A DNA stretch of 64,000 nucleotides from CAYSAQ01 sp964429235 (GCA_964429235.1 CAYSAQ010000004.1:62001-126000); one strand, 5' to 3'; counted from the stretch's first letter, positions 51,165 through 61,634 are shown. The notes: generated by a model from the sequence alone, not told the origin. Numbers and translations are program-made.

Positions 51165-52674
51165 TATAATAATTCTTTTTTCAATAGCTTTTTCTGGTGA
51201 ACTCGAATTAATTGTAAAATATAAGGATAATGTAAAAAAAAGTATCAATAAGTCATCTTTATCAATTCAAAGTGACGATATCTCATATAAAACCACAAAA
51301 GTAACTGATATTTATAAAGACACAATTACTCTAAAAGATAGCTATATAATACAAGCTAGTACAACTACAGATTATGAAATTCTCAAATCAAAATTAGAAA
51401 ATGATCCAAACATAGAATCATTATATCCAAATATACGCATCAAAGCTCATAAAATACCAAATGACTATTACTATAACTCTTGCCAACAATCAATTATGAA
51501 CTTAATGCATATTGAAGAAGGATGGGACATTACAACAGGGGATAAGAGTATTATTGTTGCTGTTCTTGATACTGGTGCTGATATCGATAATCCAGAAATT
51601 AGTTCTAGATTAACAAATGGCTATGATTTTGTTAACTATGATCCATATCCTGACGATGATAACGGTCATGGGAGTCATGTTTCGGGAATAATTGGAGCTA
51701 TTGGTAATAATGGTTCTGGGATAGCTGGTCTTGGATGGAATATAACAATTATGCCAATAAAAATTCTGGATAATTTAGGAGAAGGTTACACGTCAGATCT
51801 TATTTTAGGAATAGATTATGCTCGCAATAATGGAGCTAGAATCATAAATATGAGTTTAGGATCAGAATACACAGAAGCAATTCAAGAAGCTATCGATAAC
51901 GCATACAACGCTGGATGTATAATTGTAGCTTCTGCAGGTAATGAAGATAATGAATTGACCGGAAACAATAAAGTATCGCCTGTCTGCAATGATGGAAATA
52001 ATAATAAAGTTATTGGTGTCTCAAGCCTAGATGACAATCAGAAAAAATCTTATTTTTCTAATTATTCTGATAATTTTGTTGATGTTAGTGCAATTGGAGA
52101 AGATATTTTATCTATTTACCCTGATAATTCTTATAAAAGATTGTCTGGCACATCACAAGCAGCACCATTTGTATCTGGATTAGCAGCTCTATTACTAAGT
52201 ATAAAACCAAGTTTAAAGCAACAAGAGGTTTTTTCGCTTATTACTGCTAATTGTGCAACATCCATATATTTAGAAAATCCTTCATATATTAATAAATTAG
52301 GGTCAGGTTTAGTTGATTTTTATAATTCTCTATCAAAAATCATTATACCTACTACCACAACTCAAGATACTACATTAATTTATTACAATGCACCAAATCC
52401 TGTTGAGAGTAATGATATATCTAAACACTCAAGTATTTTTTATCTAGAATCAAATAAATACATTAGCTCCTTTATTATTACTATTTATTCTTTGTCTGGC
52501 AAAAAAATAAAAACTATAGAGCATACTTCATTAAACGCTTTATATTCATCAGCAAGCTGGGATCTAAATGATCAATCTGGATACTCTGTACCAAAAGGAA
52601 TTTATATAGCAATTCTGGAAGCTAACATAAATGGAAAAACAACTAAAAAGTATCATAAGGTACTAATAAAATGA
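51136..52674 (+). CDS. Secreted subtilisin-like protease with C-terminal FlgD/T9SS-type sorting domain
   Basis: The 512-residue S8 protease has a signal peptide (LLTSIIILFSIAFSG), an inhibitor-like prodomain to about residue 105, then the catalytic domain: VAVLDTGADIDNPEI (Asp), NGHGSHVSGIIGA (His), ASAGNEDNE (oxyanion Asn) and LSGTSQAAPFVSGLAALLL (Ser). The last 85 residues (APNPVESND, FIITIYSLSGKKIKT, YSVPKGIYIAILEA) match the FlgD-like Ig / type A sorting domain seen in type IX-secreted proteins. It begins inside uvrB and overlaps the PorV-like gene by 4 nt. Confidence 0.88.
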   Translation: MHWKTKLLTSIIILFSIAFSGELELIVKYKDNVKKSINKSSLSIQSDDISYKTTKVTDIYKDTITLKDSYIIQASTTTDYEILKSKLENDPNIESLYPNIRIKAHKIPNDYYYNSCQQSIMNLMHIEEGWDITTGDKSIIVAVLDTGADIDNPEISSRLTNGYDFVNYDPYPDDDNGHGSHVSGIIGAIGNNGSGIAGLGWNITIMPIKILDNLGEGYTSDLILGIDYARNNGARIINMSLGSEYTEAIQEAIDNAYNAGCIIVASAGNEDNELTGNNKVSPVCNDGNNNKVIGVSSLDDNQKKSYFSNYSDNFVDVSAIGEDILSIYPDNSYKRLSGTSQAAPFVSGLAALLLSIKPSLKQQEVFSLITANCATSIYLENPSYINKLGSGLVDFYNSLSKIIIPTTTTQDTTLIYYNAPNPVESNDISKHSSIFYLESNKYISSFIITIYSLSGKKIKTIEHTSLNALYSSASWDLNDQSGYSVPKGIYIAILEANINGKTTKKYHKVLIK

Positions 52675-53528
52675 TAAGAAAAATTCTTTTTATTACATTT
52701 GTATCCACAGTTTTTGCTATTAACAGTATTCAGAATGATGTTATGTACGACTTCCTAAATTTAGGGGTTAATGCAAAAGTTCAAGCACTGGGAAATACAG
52801 GAATAGTTACCGGAACTGGAGCTGAAGCAACAATGTATAATCCTGCAAATCTTTTCAATGTACCTCATAAAAATTTAGTTTTTAGTATGAACCCATTATA
52901 TTTTGATGTTAATCATCTTTATGCATTTTATTCTATGAATTCTAAACAAGATCCTTTTACAAAAATTGGAATTGGGTTTATTAAATTATCAATTGATGGC
53001 ATTGAAGAAAGACAAAATATCGGACAAACATCTCCTATAGGAACTATTTCTGCAAGTGATTATGCATTAATATTAGCAACATCAAAACTAATAACTTATT
53101 CTACTTCAATTGGATTTAATGTAGGCTTAATAGGTAGCGATTATAGGGAGAATTCCAATGATTTCTTTATGACTTTTGGAGTTAATCATTTAGCTAATGA
53201 CATAAAAATGCGACTAGCAAGCACATTTCAGCTATATAACAATGCTGGGTATAAATATTCAATAGGAGCTACTAGCTATGGCTTCAATTCTTTTCAGCCA
53301 ACAGTAGTCCTAGATATTTATTCTCATAATAGATATATGGCAACATACATATCCTTAGGACTTGAATACACCGTGACTGATAGCTTTAGTTTATTAGCAG
53401 GTTACGATAAGGAACACCTTACAATGGGCCTTAGTACAGGTCTTTTTGATAGTGTTGATTTCAATTATGCAGCAGTGTTTGCGGCATTAGGAACCAGACA
53501 TCAATTCAGTTTTAATCTAGGGATATAA
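52671..53528 (+). CDS. PorV/UPF0164-family outer-membrane beta-barrel protein
   Basis: A 285-residue protein with signal peptide (ILFITFVSTVFAINS) and the family start MYDFLNLGVNAKVQALGNTGIVTGTGAEATMYNPANL, followed by alternating strands to a C-terminal FSFNLGI, typical of outer-membrane barrels. PorV binds substrates with C-terminal sorting domains and hands them on in type IX secretion, and UPF0164 is related. Its 4-nt overlap with the subtilase bearing such a domain suggests a protein/shuttle pair. Confidence 0.8.
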   Translation: MIRKILFITFVSTVFAINSIQNDVMYDFLNLGVNAKVQALGNTGIVTGTGAEATMYNPANLFNVPHKNLVFSMNPLYFDVNHLYAFYSMNSKQDPFTKIGIGFIKLSIDGIEERQNIGQTSPIGTISASDYALILATSKLITYSTSIGFNVGLIGSDYRENSNDFFMTFGVNHLANDIKMRLASTFQLYNNAGYKYSIGATSYGFNSFQPTVVLDIYSHNRYMATYISLGLEYTVTDSFSLLAGYDKEHLTMGLSTGLFDSVDFNYAAVFAALGTRHQFSFNLGI

Positions 53529-53544
53529 CCTACACACCCCTCTG

Positions 53545-53720
53545 TCCTATCGGACATCTCCCTTTAATACATAATCCTCCGTCAGTCTGCACTTCGACTC
53601 CGCTCAGTAATCAGACTGCCACCTCCTTTGATAAAGGAGGCTTCATGATTGATTTAATAGCCCCCTTTATCAAAGGGGGAAGAGTCCGTAAGGACGAAGG
53701 GGGTTTATGGGATTTTAAGT
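53545..53720. repeat. Cluster of short palindromes (dispersed repeat type)
   Basis: The gap after the PorV-like gene has successive hairpins: GTCC-TATC-GGAC, CAGTCTG with CAGACTG around CACTTCGACTCCGCTCAGT, CCTCCTTT-GAT-AAAGGAGG, CCCCCTTT-ATC-AAAGGGGG, and GTCC-GTAA-GGAC. Such GC-rich units, often containing the CTTCGACTCCGCTC string, occur as dispersed repeats in many genomes. No frame is conserved. A further hairpin around CTCCTTTAGGAG lies at about 53771-53790. Confidence 0.75.
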
Positions 53721-53723
53721 CAT

Positions 53724-53753
53724 AAAAAAAGCCCTCATGAAAGAGGGCTTTTT
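53724..53753. terminator. Bidirectional rho-independent terminator between PorV-like gene and mreB
   Basis: GCCCTC at 53731-53736 pairs with GAGGGC at 53743-53748 around ATGAAA, with seven A before and five or more T after. It can end transcripts from both the plus-strand operon and the minus-strand mreB. Confidence 0.85.
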
Positions 53754-53807
53754 AATATATATAATTATTATTCCCTTCTCCTTTAGGAGAGGGGCTAGGG
53801 GTGAGGC

Positions 53808-54869
<1,062 letters not shown>

Positions 54870-54972
54870 TTATTTAATCTTGTTCAATTATCTTTTTTTT
54901 TAAAACATTAGTCAATAACTTATAGTTCGATTGTTCAGCAGTTCAATGGTTCATTTGTTTGCCACTTTATCG

Positions 54973-54978
54973 TATAAT
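54973..54978 (+). promoter_or_regulatory. Minus 10 box of gmk-rpoZ-priA operon
   Basis: TATAAT is followed by 9 bases and the ATG at 54988, predicting a leader of about 3 nt. No ribosome site is seen. Confidence 0.5.
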
Positions 54979-54987
54979 ATTGATGCT

Positions 54988-55557
54988 ATGAAACAACATT
55001 ACGCAATTATTATTTCTGGGCCATCAGGTGTTGGCAAAGGCACGGTAATCCAAATGGTAAAGGATAAATATCCAAACATCCCTTTAAGCACTTCGCATAC
55101 AACTCGTTCGCCAAGAGATGAAGAAATTGATGGTGTTGATTATTATTTTGTTTCTAGAGAAGAATTTAATAGATTAGTAGCCAATAATGAATTCATTGAA
55201 TGGGAAGAAGTTCATGATAATTTATATGGCACACATACCTTAAATATTACTAAAACAGAAAATACAGATTTATTATTTGAAATAGATGTTAAAGGTGCAG
55301 TGAATTTAATGAATAGAATAAGAGAGCAAAAAGGAAACTGCATAAGTATCTTCCTAGATGCGCCTTGTAAAGATGATTTAATAAAAAGATTAAAAGGAAG
55401 AGGTTCAGAAACAGAAGAAAGTATAAATATAAGAATGATGACAGCAGACCAAGAATTACTTAACAAGAAATATTTTGACTATATTGTAGTAAATGATAGA
55501 ATAGACTCTGCCTTTCAAAATATAGAAGATATTCTTAAAACTAAAGGAGTTTTATAA
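54988..55557 (+). CDS. gmk: Guanylate kinase
   Basis: The 189-residue kinase phosphorylates GMP to GDP. ISGPSGVGKGTVIQMV is the P-loop, STSHTTRSPRDEEIDGVDYYFVSREEF the GMP-binding segment, and EIDVKGAVNLMNRIREQ the lid/core. I chose ATG at 54988 since upstream codons overlap the promoter. The order gmk-rpoZ-priA mirrors that of many Firmicutes and other bacteria (gmk-rpoZ-coaBC-priA); coaBC is missing here and encoded elsewhere. Confidence 0.96.
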   Translation: MKQHYAIIISGPSGVGKGTVIQMVKDKYPNIPLSTSHTTRSPRDEEIDGVDYYFVSREEFNRLVANNEFIEWEEVHDNLYGTHTLNITKTENTDLLFEIDVKGAVNLMNRIREQKGNCISIFLDAPCKDDLIKRLKGRGSETEESINIRMMTADQELLNKKYFDYIVVNDRIDSAFQNIEDILKTKGVL

Positions 55558-55558
55558 G

Positions 55559-55966
55559 ATGGAAAAGAAATACGATAAATTCTTAATGTCCTACGCAGCG
55601 GCAAAGAGAGCAAAAGAGATCATCGAAGACGGGATTCACTACTTCCCAAAAGAAAAACAAAATAAGAATGAAATACTAGAAGCACTACAAGAAATAGAAG
55701 AAAATGTGATTGTTATTGAAATTAGTAAAGACGAAGTGTCAGAAATTAAAGAAGAAGAAGATACATTGGAATTACTATACTCTTCAATAAAAAAACAAAA
55801 AGCTGCAGAAGCAGCAACTAATGAAGATGGCCTTGAAAAGCTATTAGATATCGAAGTTGCAGAAGAGAAAGCCACAGCTCCAGTAAAAAAAGCAAAAAAA
55901 ACTCCAGCAAAAAAAGCTGCAGCAAAAAAAGATGTAGCTGAAAAAGTAGTCGAAGAAAAAGCTTAG
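55559..55966 (+). CDS. rpoZ: RNA polymerase omega subunit, with long charged tail
   Basis: The first 70 residues of 135 resemble omega: KYDKFLMSYAAAKRAKEIIEDG fits the conserved RYxLVxxAAKRAR helix, and the position between gmk and priA is the classic rpoZ slot. The tail (about 75-135) is rich in Lys, Ala, Glu and Pro, with PAKKAAAKK-like sequence akin to histone-H1-type tails, and is not part of normal omega. It stabilises beta' during polymerase assembly. Call rests on context plus short motif. Confidence 0.75.
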   Translation: MEKKYDKFLMSYAAAKRAKEIIEDGIHYFPKEKQNKNEILEALQEIEENVIVIEISKDEVSEIKEEEDTLELLYSSIKKQKAAEAATNEDGLEKLLDIEVAEEKATAPVKKAKKTPAKKAAAKKDVAEKVVEEKA

Positions 55967-55971
55967 ACTAA

Positions 55972-57948
55972 ATGTTCGCTGAGGTCCTTCTAACACAAAG
56001 GATCATTAAAACTCTTACATATAAGGTTCCAAAAGAGCTTGAAAAGGATATCAAGATTGGTCAAGCAATCGAGATTCCTTTGCGTAGCTCCACAACTACT
56101 GGATATGTGCTTCGCTTTAAAGATTATATTTCAGGCAATACATCCTATGAAATTAAAGAGATAGTCTCTTTAAAAGCATCAGGTTCTTTCTTTGACAGCA
56201 AAACAGTAGAGTTGATGGAATGGATGTCATCATATTATGTGATTCCATTATACAAACTACTTACAAGCGTTTTGCCTGTAGGTGCTAAGACTATAAAAAA
56301 AACAGATAAGTTTTTTGAAGATATTGAGATAAAAAATGATAACTTACAAAGAGTAACAAAACTAAATTCATCTCAAGCACATATCTTTAATGAAATAGTT
56401 AATAAGAATGAAGATCATCATCTTATTCATGGAGTTACTGGAAGCGGCAAAACTCAAATATACGTACATATACTCAATTATTATGCTAATAAAGGGCAAA
56501 GCTCTATATTATTAGTTCCAGAAATTGGATTATCCTTTCAACTATATAAAGAAATAAAAGAATGTGTGTTTGAAAATGTATTTCTGCTACATTCAGGATT
56601 AACTAGTAAAGAAAGAAGAGAGACTTGGGCAAAGATAGTTAAATGTAAGAATTCAGTTGTTGTTGGTACAAGGTCCGCTATATTTGCTCCGGTTCAAAAC
56701 CTTGGTTGTATTATCCTTGATGAAGAACAGGACTCGGCTTACAAGCAAGAACAAACACCTCGCTATAATGCCAGAGCTATTGCTTTTAAAAGAGCAAAGA
56801 TTAATAAAGCAAAGCTTATATTAGGATCTGCTACTCCGTCTATAAATACTATGTACCAAGCCAAAGGAAATTATAAAATACACAATCTAATGTCTAGATA
56901 TAATAATGTGCAAATGCCTACAGTTGAGGTTATTAATTTAAAGGAACATAGCAATTACCCAAGATCTCTAATATCAACTAAGTTGCAAAAAGCTATACAT
57001 GAAACAATGCAAAAGAAAGAACAGGTAATCATTCTCTATAACCAAAGAGGGGTTTCGAAATTTGTTAGATGTGAAGATTGTGGCGAAGTAATTATATGTC
57101 CACACTGCAGCATTAGCCTTACGCTTCATAAGCAATCAAATATGAAATGCCATTATTGTGGTCATTCTGATGAAATGCCTGCTGAATGTCCTGATTGTAA
57201 GTCCAAGAAGCTAAAGAAAATCGGAAAAGGTATCCAAGCCTTAGAGAAAGAGTTAAACAGCTTATTTGGCTATGCAAGAGTTAGAAGACTAGACAGTGAT
57301 GTTAGTTCTGCTAAGAACTATCTGAGCGAGACCTTGCAGAGTGTTCGTAACAACGAAGTAGATATTCTGCTTGGCACTCAGATGGTTGCCAAAGGACATC
57401 ATTTCCCGAATGTAACAACTGTTGCTGTAATAGATGCTGATACAAGTCTGTTTATTCCTGATATATATTCTAATGAACGAACGTTTAATTTACTTGTTCA
57501 AGTTATAGGAAGAGCCGGAAGAGAAAATAAACAGGGTAGAGTGTTTGTTCAAACATTTCATCCAGATCATTATTCTATTAAAAATGGCGTGAGCCAAAAT
57601 TACGCTGCCTTTTATAGAAAAGAATTAGAGTATAGGAAAGAATTTGATTTGCCTCCTTTTAATAGAATGATTAGAGTTTATGTAGAAAACGATAATGAGC
57701 AAATTGCCGAAAAAGATATGGAATATTTATATTCTCAATTAAAAGCAGTTAATGAGAAGCTTGAGATAACAGAGCCTTTCCCAGCGATGCTTTATAAAAT
57801 AAAGGGCAGATATCGATGGAATATTTTGATCAAACACCCAAAAGACCTAAACCCAGTTGAATTAAAAAAAGTATTGTTTCAGTTGTATTTTGATAGGTCC
57901 ATAAACTCTAGAATATATGTGGACGTAGACCCTATTAGCTATATGTAA
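55972..57948 (+). CDS. priA: Primosomal protein N' (PriA helicase)
   Basis: A 658-residue PriA that reloads the replisome at stalled forks. FAEVLLTQRIIKTLTYKVP is the 3'-DNA-binding domain, HGVTGSGKTQIYVH Walker A, IILDEEQDSAYKQEQTPRYNARAIA the Walker B region (DEEQ in place of the usual DEEH), then zinc-binding Cys pairs in CEDCGEVIICPHCSISL and CHYCGHSDEMPAECPDCKSKKL, and QVIGRAGRENKQGRVFVQT as motif VI. It begins 5 nt after rpoZ. Confidence 0.97.
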   Translation: MFAEVLLTQRIIKTLTYKVPKELEKDIKIGQAIEIPLRSSTTTGYVLRFKDYISGNTSYEIKEIVSLKASGSFFDSKTVELMEWMSSYYVIPLYKLLTSVLPVGAKTIKKTDKFFEDIEIKNDNLQRVTKLNSSQAHIFNEIVNKNEDHHLIHGVTGSGKTQIYVHILNYYANKGQSSILLVPEIGLSFQLYKEIKECVFENVFLLHSGLTSKERRETWAKIVKCKNSVVVGTRSAIFAPVQNLGCIILDEEQDSAYKQEQTPRYNARAIAFKRAKINKAKLILGSATPSINTMYQAKGNYKIHNLMSRYNNVQMPTVEVINLKEHSNYPRSLISTKLQKAIHETMQKKEQVIILYNQRGVSKFVRCEDCGEVIICPHCSISLTLHKQSNMKCHYCGHSDEMPAECPDCKSKKLKKIGKGIQALEKELNSLFGYARVRRLDSDVSSAKNYLSETLQSVRNNEVDILLGTQMVAKGHHFPNVTTVAVIDADTSLFIPDIYSNERTFNLLVQVIGRAGRENKQGRVFVQTFHPDHYSIKNGVSQNYAAFYRKELEYRKEFDLPPFNRMIRVYVENDNEQIAEKDMEYLYSQLKAVNEKLEITEPFPAMLYKIKGRYRWNILIKHPKDLNPVELKKVLFQLYFDRSINSRIYVDVDPISYM

Positions 57949-57953
57949 TTAGA

Positions 57954-59894
57954 TTAATGTGAGTCATATGCATTAAATAATATAACATCTTTTCCATCAA
58001 CCTTTGTTCCTGAGCCATAAATCCTCATGTCAGCACCAATAAGCTTTATCTCATGACTGTGTTTTCTGTTTTCTTTCATAAACTTAATCCCATTAGCAGC
58101 AACTGCACCAACTAGCCCTTTCTTTGATGACTTCAAAAAGCGTTCCTTTAAATCTATATCTACTGTTTTAAGTACAGCACCAGTAAACATAAAGAAAGTC
58201 CTGATATTTTTATTGTTTGTTGCAGAATATATAGTATTTTCGGATAATTCAGCATAATTCTTTATCGAACTTATTTCAATTCCATACTGAGGCTCTTCGG
58301 GTTCATCGATATCTTCGTCTATTTCTATTTCATATGAGTTAGTATCATTAATTCGTCCAACCATCCTGGAAATATATCTTTCTGCGAGATTTAATTGGTT
58401 ATCATATTTTTCTGTATTATTGCTTATTGCTTGCTCTAGTCCAGATATATCAAGCTTTGCTTGTGCTATTTCGCTTGCAAGAGAACTGATTAAAATCTTT
58501 AATCCAGTTAATTGCTCTTTTAATTTTTTTTCATGTAATTTTACAGTCTCAAAAGATTTTTGTTCTTCTTCTAATGCTTCTTGTTCTTCTTTACAGGTGG
58601 CTAATAAAGATTCTATAGCCGCTTGATTTGAAAATATATCTTCTTCGAATCTACTAACAGCTTGTGATTGTACAATTTCTATATATCTAGTTAATCGAGG
58701 TATTAGAACATCATAATAATCCTTAATAATTTCAAATGAGTATTTTTTTCCTTCTGTAGCTGCACTTAAAATATCTAAAGGGATATCTTCGCCTTGCCTA
58801 TTTGCTGCTCTAATGGCTCTATCTAGCTTCGTTATTTCTTTTTTTTCTTTGACTCTTTCTTTTCCTAAAACTAATAGAAGATTTTTTATAAAATTAGCAA
58901 TATTTAACCTAAATATTAATGGCAATTCTGCTTGCTTACGATTAGCCAGTGCTATGTTTATTTCCTGCATATCATCTGCATTTAATTGGTTCTTTTTAGT
59001 GGCTTTATTTATAGCGTTATCAATAAGGTCTTTGTTTAAGATAGAATCATATATATGTTCCGTTAAATACTGTATTTCTGAGCCCCACTCATTGATAGGC
59101 TTCATTAGCTCCCACATTTCTATAAATGCTTCATCCGAATCATTAAATAATTTCCCTGAAGAATCTATTACCTCCTCTTTACCAACACCAAATATAGAAA
59201 ATCTTTCGATATATATAATGGCCATCCAAATAAAATCATTAACATCTTCATTTAAGAGAATATTTGCTAAATAGTCGGAAGTTACACCGCTAGAATTTTC
59301 TTGTAATAATTCTGCAAGAGCTTCTCTTGAAAACTGCCTAAGGAAAGGTGCATTAATCGCCAAACTTTTAGTTTCTCTATAAAGACCTTTTATATCATTT
59401 GCTAATTCTTTCATATCTGTAAGATATGGATTTACTAGATAAGTTCTTGCATTAGCAGCGTAATTATTAATTATGTTCTCAATTTTATTAAGCAATGATG
59501 TCTTAGCTTTTACTTGGGCAATGCTTTCTGTAAAAGAAGTAACTTCTTTTAGTTCTACTTCGGTTTCCTTAAGCTCTGAATCTGTAATTTGGAATTCTTG
59601 CCTATAATTTTCTAATTTATTGGATTTTGAAGAGATTCCAGTTCCGAGTGTTTCTATTCCTATTTCCTTTTCTATTAATGTATTTCTTCTGCTATGAAAC
59701 AATTGAAATATTTTATCCTGTACTTCATTGGCTTCTTTTAATATCTGTTTTCTTTTTTCTGGATGTTTCTTTAACAATGCATCTACATCATCTTTAAGCG
59801 CACCAAGAGCAAGCTCTAGGAATTCATTTCCAGAAAACTCATTAAGGTCTGGTGTGCTATAGCCGAAGGCGATTATTTTGTAATTAAGTCTCAT
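57954..59894 (-). CDS. Large coiled-coil hypothetical protein
   Basis: A 646-residue, acidic, largely helical protein with predicted coiled coils at about residues 70-140 and 425-510 (e.g. CKEEQEALEEEQKSFETVKLHEKKLKEQL-type heptads, broken here). It lacks signal and membrane segments. Its last 100 residues (IRTFFMFTGAVLKTVDIDLKERF, LIGADMRIYGSGTKVDGKDVILFNAY) are beta-rich and look like a small barrel. I recognise no family. On the minus strand a TATATT box lies 5 nt before the ATG. Convergent with priA, 5 nt apart. Confidence 0.6.
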   Translation of the reverse strand: MRLNYKIIAFGYSTPDLNEFSGNEFLELALGALKDDVDALLKKHPEKRKQILKEANEVQDKIFQLFHSRRNTLIEKEIGIETLGTGISSKSNKLENYRQEFQITDSELKETEVELKEVTSFTESIAQVKAKTSLLNKIENIINNYAANARTYLVNPYLTDMKELANDIKGLYRETKSLAINAPFLRQFSREALAELLQENSSGVTSDYLANILLNEDVNDFIWMAIIYIERFSIFGVGKEEVIDSSGKLFNDSDEAFIEMWELMKPINEWGSEIQYLTEHIYDSILNKDLIDNAINKATKKNQLNADDMQEINIALANRKQAELPLIFRLNIANFIKNLLLVLGKERVKEKKEITKLDRAIRAANRQGEDIPLDILSAATEGKKYSFEIIKDYYDVLIPRLTRYIEIVQSQAVSRFEEDIFSNQAAIESLLATCKEEQEALEEEQKSFETVKLHEKKLKEQLTGLKILISSLASEIAQAKLDISGLEQAISNNTEKYDNQLNLAERYISRMVGRINDTNSYEIEIDEDIDEPEEPQYGIEISSIKNYAELSENTIYSATNNKNIRTFFMFTGAVLKTVDIDLKERFLKSSKKGLVGAVAANGIKFMKENRKHSHEIKLIGADMRIYGSGTKVDGKDVILFNAYDSH

Positions 59895-59976
59895 ATACTA
59901 ATATATCGGAGTAATTACGTAATAATTGCAGATAATCTTTTCATAAAGCATATGCTTAAATTTATCTAAAATATGT

Positions 59977-59982
59977 TATTAT
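59977..59982 (+). promoter_or_regulatory. Minus 10 box of yqeG-like gene
   Basis: TGT precedes TATTAT, an extended minus 10 element, 8 bases before the ATG at 59991. A leader of about 2 nt is predicted and no ribosome site is present. Confidence 0.4.
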
Positions 59983-59990
59983 TTTCTGAT

Positions 59991-60533
59991 ATGGAAAATC
60001 TAAATATATTCAAAATAGCTAACGATGCTATTTCTACAATTTTTTTACCCAACAGGCATATTTCTAACATATTAGAGTTAAACATAGATGAATTAGAAAG
60101 CAGGGGTATTAAAAATGCCCTTATTGATATTGATAATACTGTTGTGGAAAGAAAGTATTCCTTTCCTGAATGGAAAATGAAGAAGCTAATAGATACTTTA
60201 AAGGCAAAAGGTTGGAATCTTGTACTATTATCCAATAATAGTAGCCAGCATAGAGTACTTAAAGTTGCTGACTTTCTTGAACTTCCCTGTATATATAAAT
60301 CATTAAAGCCTTTTCCGTGGATATATAGAAAGGTTTTTAGTGACTTTAAATTTTCACCAGAAAACACTGTTTGTATAGGTGATCAACTCTTTATGGATAT
60401 AGTTGGTGGCAATCTATGCGGCTGTACTACTGTTTATGTTGATCCTCTTGGTCCTGAAAATAATATCTTTAGAGCTCTATATATCTGGATAGAAAGACTT
60501 ATTCTTAAACTATTAGAACGTATTGTTCAATAA
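59991..60533 (+). CDS. YqeG-family HAD phosphatase
   Basis: The 180-residue HAD IIIA protein: DIDNTVVERK gives the nucleophile Asp and second Asp of DxD, LVLLSNNSS motif II, and FSPENTVCIGDQLFMDIVGGN the final acidic motif. YqeG homologs occur widely; one is a phosphatidylglycerophosphate phosphatase (in plastids and cyanobacteria), but substrate here is unproven. I chose the ATG at 59991 rather than a TTG six codons upstream, which lies in the promoter. Confidence 0.88.
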   Translation: MENLNIFKIANDAISTIFLPNRHISNILELNIDELESRGIKNALIDIDNTVVERKYSFPEWKMKKLIDTLKAKGWNLVLLSNNSSQHRVLKVADFLELPCIYKSLKPFPWIYRKVFSDFKFSPENTVCIGDQLFMDIVGGNLCGCTTVYVDPLGPENNIFRALYIWIERLILKLLERIVQ

Positions 60534-60534
60534 T

Positions 60535-61143
60535 TTAGCTGTTTTTCAATGTAAGAGTTATTAGTTCTTCAATAGTAATGTTTTCTTTAACATCAGCCTT
60601 TACTCCAAGTAACATTTTCTTTGCCTCATTAGACCTATAACCAAGAGCAAGTAGTGCACCTGTAACTTCTTCTTCCATATGAGGAGATATAAATGATCCC
60701 GTAGTTTGTTCAACTATTTCGATATCACCTGTACTGAACTCTTTCACCTTGTCTTTAAGATCAATTATCATGCGTTCCGCAGTCTTCTTTCCAATACCAG
60801 AAATAGCAGTAAGTGCTACAAGATCATTTGTTAAAACAGCTCTGCTTAATTGCTCAGCAGAAAGATCTGAAAGAATCACAAGTCCAAGCTTTGGGCCAAT
60901 GCCATTAAGCTGGATAAGAACCTTGAAAAGCTCACGTGCTGTCTTCTGAGTAAAACCATATAAAGACTGGCTATCCTCGCGTACAATAAACTCTACATTT
61001 AAGGTAACTTCTTGTTCTATTGAACTTATCAGATGTGCAGCATCTTTTCTGGTAACATTTATTAAATATCCAATACCGCTGACATCTAAGACACAACTGC
61101 TATCATTTACTTCTACTAAATTACCTCTTATAAAGCTATACAT
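60535..61143 (-). CDS. ruvA: Holliday junction helicase subunit RuvA
   Basis: The 202-residue RuvA binds Holliday junctions and recruits RuvB. MYSFIRGNLVEVNDSSCVLDVSGIGYLINV is the OB fold, IQLNGIGPKLGLVILS and LTAISGIGKKTAERMIIDLKDKV the two helix-hairpin-helix motifs, and the C-terminal domain III (MEEEVTGALLALGYRSNEAKKML) is intact. Its ATG shares a base with the ruvC stop (TAATG). ruvB is not in this window. Confidence 0.97.
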   Translation of the reverse strand: MYSFIRGNLVEVNDSSCVLDVSGIGYLINVTRKDAAHLISSIEQEVTLNVEFIVREDSQSLYGFTQKTARELFKVLIQLNGIGPKLGLVILSDLSAEQLSRAVLTNDLVALTAISGIGKKTAERMIIDLKDKVKEFSTGDIEIVEQTTGSFISPHMEEEVTGALLALGYRSNEAKKMLLGVKADVKENITIEELITLTLKNS

Positions 61144-61634
61144 TATCTTCTCTCCAATCCTTTAATCTTTGCTGAATTGTTATGACAAATAGCAATTGCT
61201 AGTGCATCTGCTGTATCATCTGGTTTCGGGATCTCTTTTAAGTTTAATAAACTTTTCACCATTTGCTGTATCTGTTGCTTATCAGCTTTCCCATAGCCTG
61301 TTACAGCAAGTTTTACTTCTACTGGGTTATACTCATATACCTCTAATCCATGTTTCAATCCTTCAAGGATGATAGTTCCTCTTACTTGTGCTACATCTAA
61401 GGCAGTTGATGTGTTTCTAGAGAAAAATAGTTTTTCAATAGCCATATCATCTGGCTTATATTCAGTGATTATTTCTACTAACTGCTCGTTTACCTGTAGC
61501 ATTCTTTCATGAAAAGTGTCTTTTTTAGTTGTCGTTATACATCCATAAGCAATAGGCTTGATAGTATTTCCGACTATATCGATAACACCATAGCCAACAA
61601 GAGCGTATCCTGGGTCTATTCCAAGTATTCTCAA
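61143..61634 (-). CDS. ruvC: Holliday junction resolvase RuvC
   Basis: The 163-residue endonuclease cuts Holliday junctions. RILGIDPGYALVGYGVI has catalytic Asp7, IEKLFFSRNTSTALDVAQVRG has Glu near 66, and KPDDTADALAIAICH the acidic pair near 140. The start is TTG at 61634 overlapping the coaB stop as TTGA. It is coupled to ruvA. Confidence 0.96.
   Translation of the reverse strand: MRILGIDPGYALVGYGVIDIVGNTIKPIAYGCITTTKKDTFHERMLQVNEQLVEIITEYKPDDMAIEKLFFSRNTSTALDVAQVRGTIILEGLKHGLEVYEYNPVEVKLAVTGYGKADKQQIQQMVKSLLNLKEIPKPDDTADALAIAICHNNSAKIKGLERR

Noticed and set aside
53529..53807. Insertion-sequence ends in the palindrome-rich gap
   Set aside because: No transposase fragment and no target duplication were seen; the hairpins look like dispersed repeats plus a terminator.
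58813..59274. 153-codon plus-strand frame within the coiled-coil gene
   Set aside because: Ser/Ile/Leu/Phe-rich shadow of the antisense acidic helical coding sequence, with no ribosome site.
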